Assembly: GCF_964204645.1 (NCBI RefSeq)
Contig: NC_134028.1
Span: 4,996,501 to 5,060,500 of the forward strand
Direction: 5' to 3'
From: Tubulanus polymorphus
Taxonomy: Eukaryota; Nemertea; Palaeonemertea; Tubulaniformes; Tubulanidae
Length of the DNA stretch: 64,000 nt
A model generated the notes under the pieces. The model saw only the letters and a list, made by a program, of their open reading frames with translations. It had not been told where the DNA came from and did no database searches. Shown here piece by piece: positions 61,101 through 64,000 of this stretch. Position numbers and translations under genes: made by a program. Every line of letters begins with the position of its first letter. Within the stretch, counting starts at the first letter, position 1.

Positions 61101-63274
61101 TGTTATTAATTTCATATCATCAGGTTCCGGTGAGAGTCCGCAGCATGATCCGTTTATGTTATCTGACATGGCCGGTTCATTACCGGATGATAAAAAGAAA
61201 ACACCGGCGGATTTCCTCGGCGCAAATTCCAACCTGGTGAACCTCGACAATCTTGTCTGTCGACCTACTCCTCCTGCTGCAGGTACGCTTACTAACACAA
61301 AGTTATATTGATTACTTTCGAAAATAAAGATCCAACTTGGTCAGCAAAGTGTTGTAAATCCTCCCTCAGCGGGGATTCAAACCTGATGGCATCGAGACTG
61401 CCAAGGCACTAAACTTTGCCTGATTAGCCCGAATACGCAGAAACATGCGTAGCTTAGATGATGTCCCAGCCGAACAGAAATGGTCCAGGTTATTGCATTT
61501 ATAGCTAGCTAGCTATCTGAAGTTGTATCTTCAATTGTACATGATGCGTTCAAATGGTCGCCATAAGTTTTTGTGCGGCTAACCTTTGCACTCAGGCTAA
61601 TCCGAAAGGAATATTGGTGTTGTAGCCGAGACTGGCGATGTTATCACAATCCCCTGCCAAGATAGGACGAGCGTTATAAGACTGCATTCTCATTATACAA
61701 GCACTTTAGAATTACTTGATTTTACTTATTGTATCAATATGGCCCTTTGATTCGAGATGTTTTGATCATTCCGCAACTTTCTATACTGGTAGTAATAACG
61801 AGCTATAGGGATAATTTTTCGATCCAATTCCTTCCTGTATATTTACTGCACACTTCCTGGTATCTTTTTGTTCGATCTATGAGTTATAATTCAACTACCG
61901 GGCGGATGCGTTAGGAGTGGGCGGGGATCGGCATGATTTATACTTGTCGTGTATAATTCTGCACTGTGTTTTTGTGTGTACGTTCGTAGCATGTACATTG
62001 TTTAATGCACCTTGTTACAGAGTTATCAAAGATAACTGAAGTAGATTGGTCCGGAACGACCAATAATAACAAAGGTAAAAACCCCCGTTTATTTTTCAAA
62101 CTTCGTATTCGGATTCAACAGAGCTAACCAGTAAATAACACAACAATTCAAACTCGAAATTGATTCACGTAGTAGATATTCAGCGCTACTTTTATAGACA
62201 CAAATCTTGGCTTTCAAATCCACCTTTAACCTCATCAGTACGGCTGGATTCACCCCTTCAGACATTCACTATTGTGATAAGCGTAGGTCTCTATTTGACA
62301 ACGTTTGAATATCGAGTATATGGCAAAATTATACGGGGTGGCGCCACTTACCTGAAAATCAGGGAATTTTGTAAGAAAAAAAGGTAAAAATCAGGGAAAT
62401 TAGTTAGCTAGATCAATGTGTATGATCAAATAGTCCTGTATTATGAAAATTGGAAGAACGGTGATATAGTATGGAATGTCTGAAGGGATGAGCCCAGTCT
62501 GCAGATTAATACATCTACATTAGAATGTGTTCATCGATGTATTAACACATTTGTAATGCTTTGTTTGAATTGTGAGCACTTTTTTTTTTAGCTTTCGAGG
62601 CGTGGCTCGAGTGCTTTTTTAATTCGTCTTACATCCAATCAGTGATGATAGATATTAGTTTATCTATTTATTAATTCTTCAAATTAACAATGCTGAGTGT
62701 GATTTCTAACTAAAGATATTTGTCGAACGATATTAGATTCTAATAGATTCTACACGTACGTTTTTCATTTGCTGCATGCTAAAAGGCTGTTATTCACATA
62801 AATCTCGGTGTGTCGGCTAACTTTTTTTGAAGACATTTTTAATTCAAAGGAATAAGTTTGCTTTTCATGTGTATTTATCAACCTGGGCTCGGTTTTATAG
62901 ACTGGCATTACCTTTAACCCTGGGGCTAACGGGATTGATAGTGAATTGACTAAGCCCGCGGGTTAAAGGTGATGCCAGTCTATAAAACCGGCCCCTGGTC
63001 TGCGTAAAGCTGTTATTCGTGCCTTATTCTTATATCGTATATATTCCGTTCGATATTTCCAGGTACAACAAATCCGTTTGCTAGCTCGAATCCATTCAGT
63101 TCTCAACCTCAGCAGCGTATACCGATTAATCAGATTCCCAGCGCCGGTTTCACGGCTCCTAGTTCATCGCTGCCGCCACCTATAATTCCGAGTCCTTCGC
63201 AGGGCATGCAACCGATGATGACGACGACAACAACATCGAATCAACAGCAAGGGGGATACAATCCGTTTTTGTGA
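55138..63274 (+). CDS. Epsin (clathrin adaptor, ENTH domain)
   Basis: Membrane-bending clathrin adaptor that sorts ubiquitinated cargo; it corresponds to Drosophila liquid facets and vertebrate EPN1-3. Exons: 55138-55632, 56632-56655, 57949-58042, 58376-58584, 59989-60012, 60489-60708, 60782-61033, 61124-61282, 62021-62074, 63063-63274; 580 residues. Seen: ENTH domain at about 5-150 (REATSNDPWGPSS, WKRLNDHGKNWRHVYKSL, DNKDQGVNVREKAKQLV), two ubiquitin-interacting motifs at about 222-236 and 248-261, four DPW AP-2 motifs in 283-356 plus NDVW, clathrin-box-like LVDIL and LVNLD, and NPF motifs at 514-516, 520-522 and 577-579 for EH-domain partners. Exons 2 and 5 are 24-nt, frame-preserving microexons (EEGDGGAW, VRPPPSHK) and may be optional. 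Exon 1 is distinctly GC-rich against its surroundings. Confidence 0.95.
59041..59100 (+). repeat. tRNA-like (SINE) fragment
   Basis: TTAGTGGTCTTATGGTTAAA followed by CATCCGGGTTTTGATCGGACC, tRNA-like in order but degraded, in an epsin intron. Confidence 0.3.
61365..61440 (-). repeat. tRNA-like (SINE) fragment, related to 50095
   Basis: Minus strand reads TTTAGTGCCTTGGCAGTCTC then ATGCCATCAGGTTTGAATCC, the latter shared with 50095-50155. Confidence 0.4.
62881..62998. mobile_element. 118-bp MITE in the last epsin intron
   Basis: The left end, CTCGGTTTTATAGACTGGCA, pairs with the right end over about 40 bp (complement GGGCCGGTTTTATAGACTGG) around a short unique centre. Confidence 0.8.
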
Positions 63275-64000
63275 GAACAAGTTCCTCGCAACGATGTCGT
63301 AGCGTAAACAATTACTATATTATGATATATAGAGTTCAGTGATATATTGATATTTGTGTTGAAATATTTCTCCGTGTGTGCAGATTTACTGAAAAATTCT
63401 GGATATAAGTAACACTTGCTTTTCTGGCGGCATTGGATGCATAAGAATTCACCGTTTATTCATTTGAAGTCTATCGATGTAGATTGTACGATACATTTTG
63501 CCGTGGTGGAAAAACTCGAAAGACGAAAAACATACATAATATTGTTTAGTTCAGAAACGTGGTCGCGTCGCGTTCATTGATTCATAGAGAAGTCACTTTT
63601 TTATTAGTTTGATCTGTTAAGCTAAATAAATAGATTAATGTGATAATGTACATGATTGTCTCTGTGGTTGTAGTGACATCCTCTCAAAGTGATTTAGTGG
63701 AAAATTCTGGAGATTTTGAAAAGTGTCATACGCTGATTCGGATACATTGTACCAAACAGTCAATGTATGATGGGTTGATTGAGCAACATTTATACTCCTG
63801 TAGATAAGGTTTACTCGTATTTGCCTATATTATTTTGATGGTAATATCTCGCAGTAGAACCCATTCCCAGGACAATATGAAACTGTTTTTGATGTATATC
63901 GCTCGGTACATGATTGGAATGATGCTGAATACATGAACTGCAAGTAGTGAAGAACAAATCAAGCTTATGATGTAATTTTTCATATGGCTTAGACATGAGT
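63275..64000 (+). other. Epsin 3' UTR and right flank
   Basis: AATAAA at 63625-63630 is a likely poly(A) signal about 350 bp after the stop. Nothing else is recognised to the window end. Confidence 0.5.

Overview
This is an animal nuclear window: AT-rich, with multi-exon genes carrying GT-AG introns, AATAAA signals, many short inverted-repeat transposons and tRNA-like repeats. The protein set (a Cys-rich metallothionein, axonemal dynein intermediate chain 2, METTL14, UQCRC2, iRhom, a TspanC8-type tetraspanin, an executioner caspase and epsin) indicates a bilaterian. I favour an invertebrate, probably a spiralian such as a mollusc, but no species is assigned. All exon structures were read by eye from splice sites, reading-frame continuity and family resemblance; none was tested against transcripts.

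Layout. 0.6-1.7 kb: metallothionein (minus) with a promoter holding metal-response-like elements. 2.6-8.3 kb: DNAI2 (plus), with an RFX X-box upstream and a tandemly duplicated coding exon. 8.3-14 kb: no gene recognised; dispersed repeats and a snapback element. 14-19.4 kb: a tandem array in which every unit carries a 3' splice site, an exon-like block and a 5' splice site, ending in a block with AATAAA; it does not code for protein and may be a long noncoding RNA gene. 19.4-25.8 kb: no recognised gene, three inverted-repeat elements or repeat copies and a short telomere-like tract. 25.8-28.7 kb: METTL14 (plus), convergent with UQCRC2 (minus, 29.4-32.6 kb). 33.3-38.4 kb: iRhom (plus). 41.0-42.3 kb: a small membrane protein (minus), head to head with a tetraspanin (plus, 42.6-47.8 kb). 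52.2-54.0 kb: caspase (minus), head to head with epsin (plus, 55.1-63.3 kb).

The genes alternate in divergent and convergent pairs with short spacers, and poly(A) signals of convergent neighbours lie about 250-1000 bp apart. They do not form one pathway: they are housekeeping, ciliary, signalling and endocytic genes. The most interesting signals are the splice-site-bearing tandem array, a hammerhead-like core inside an inverted repeat in METTL14 intron 9, a 250-bp-arm hairpin in an intron at 41.5-42.1 kb, the duplicated DNAI2 exon pair separated by a 52-nt intron, and an apparent one-base frameshift in the tetraspanin.
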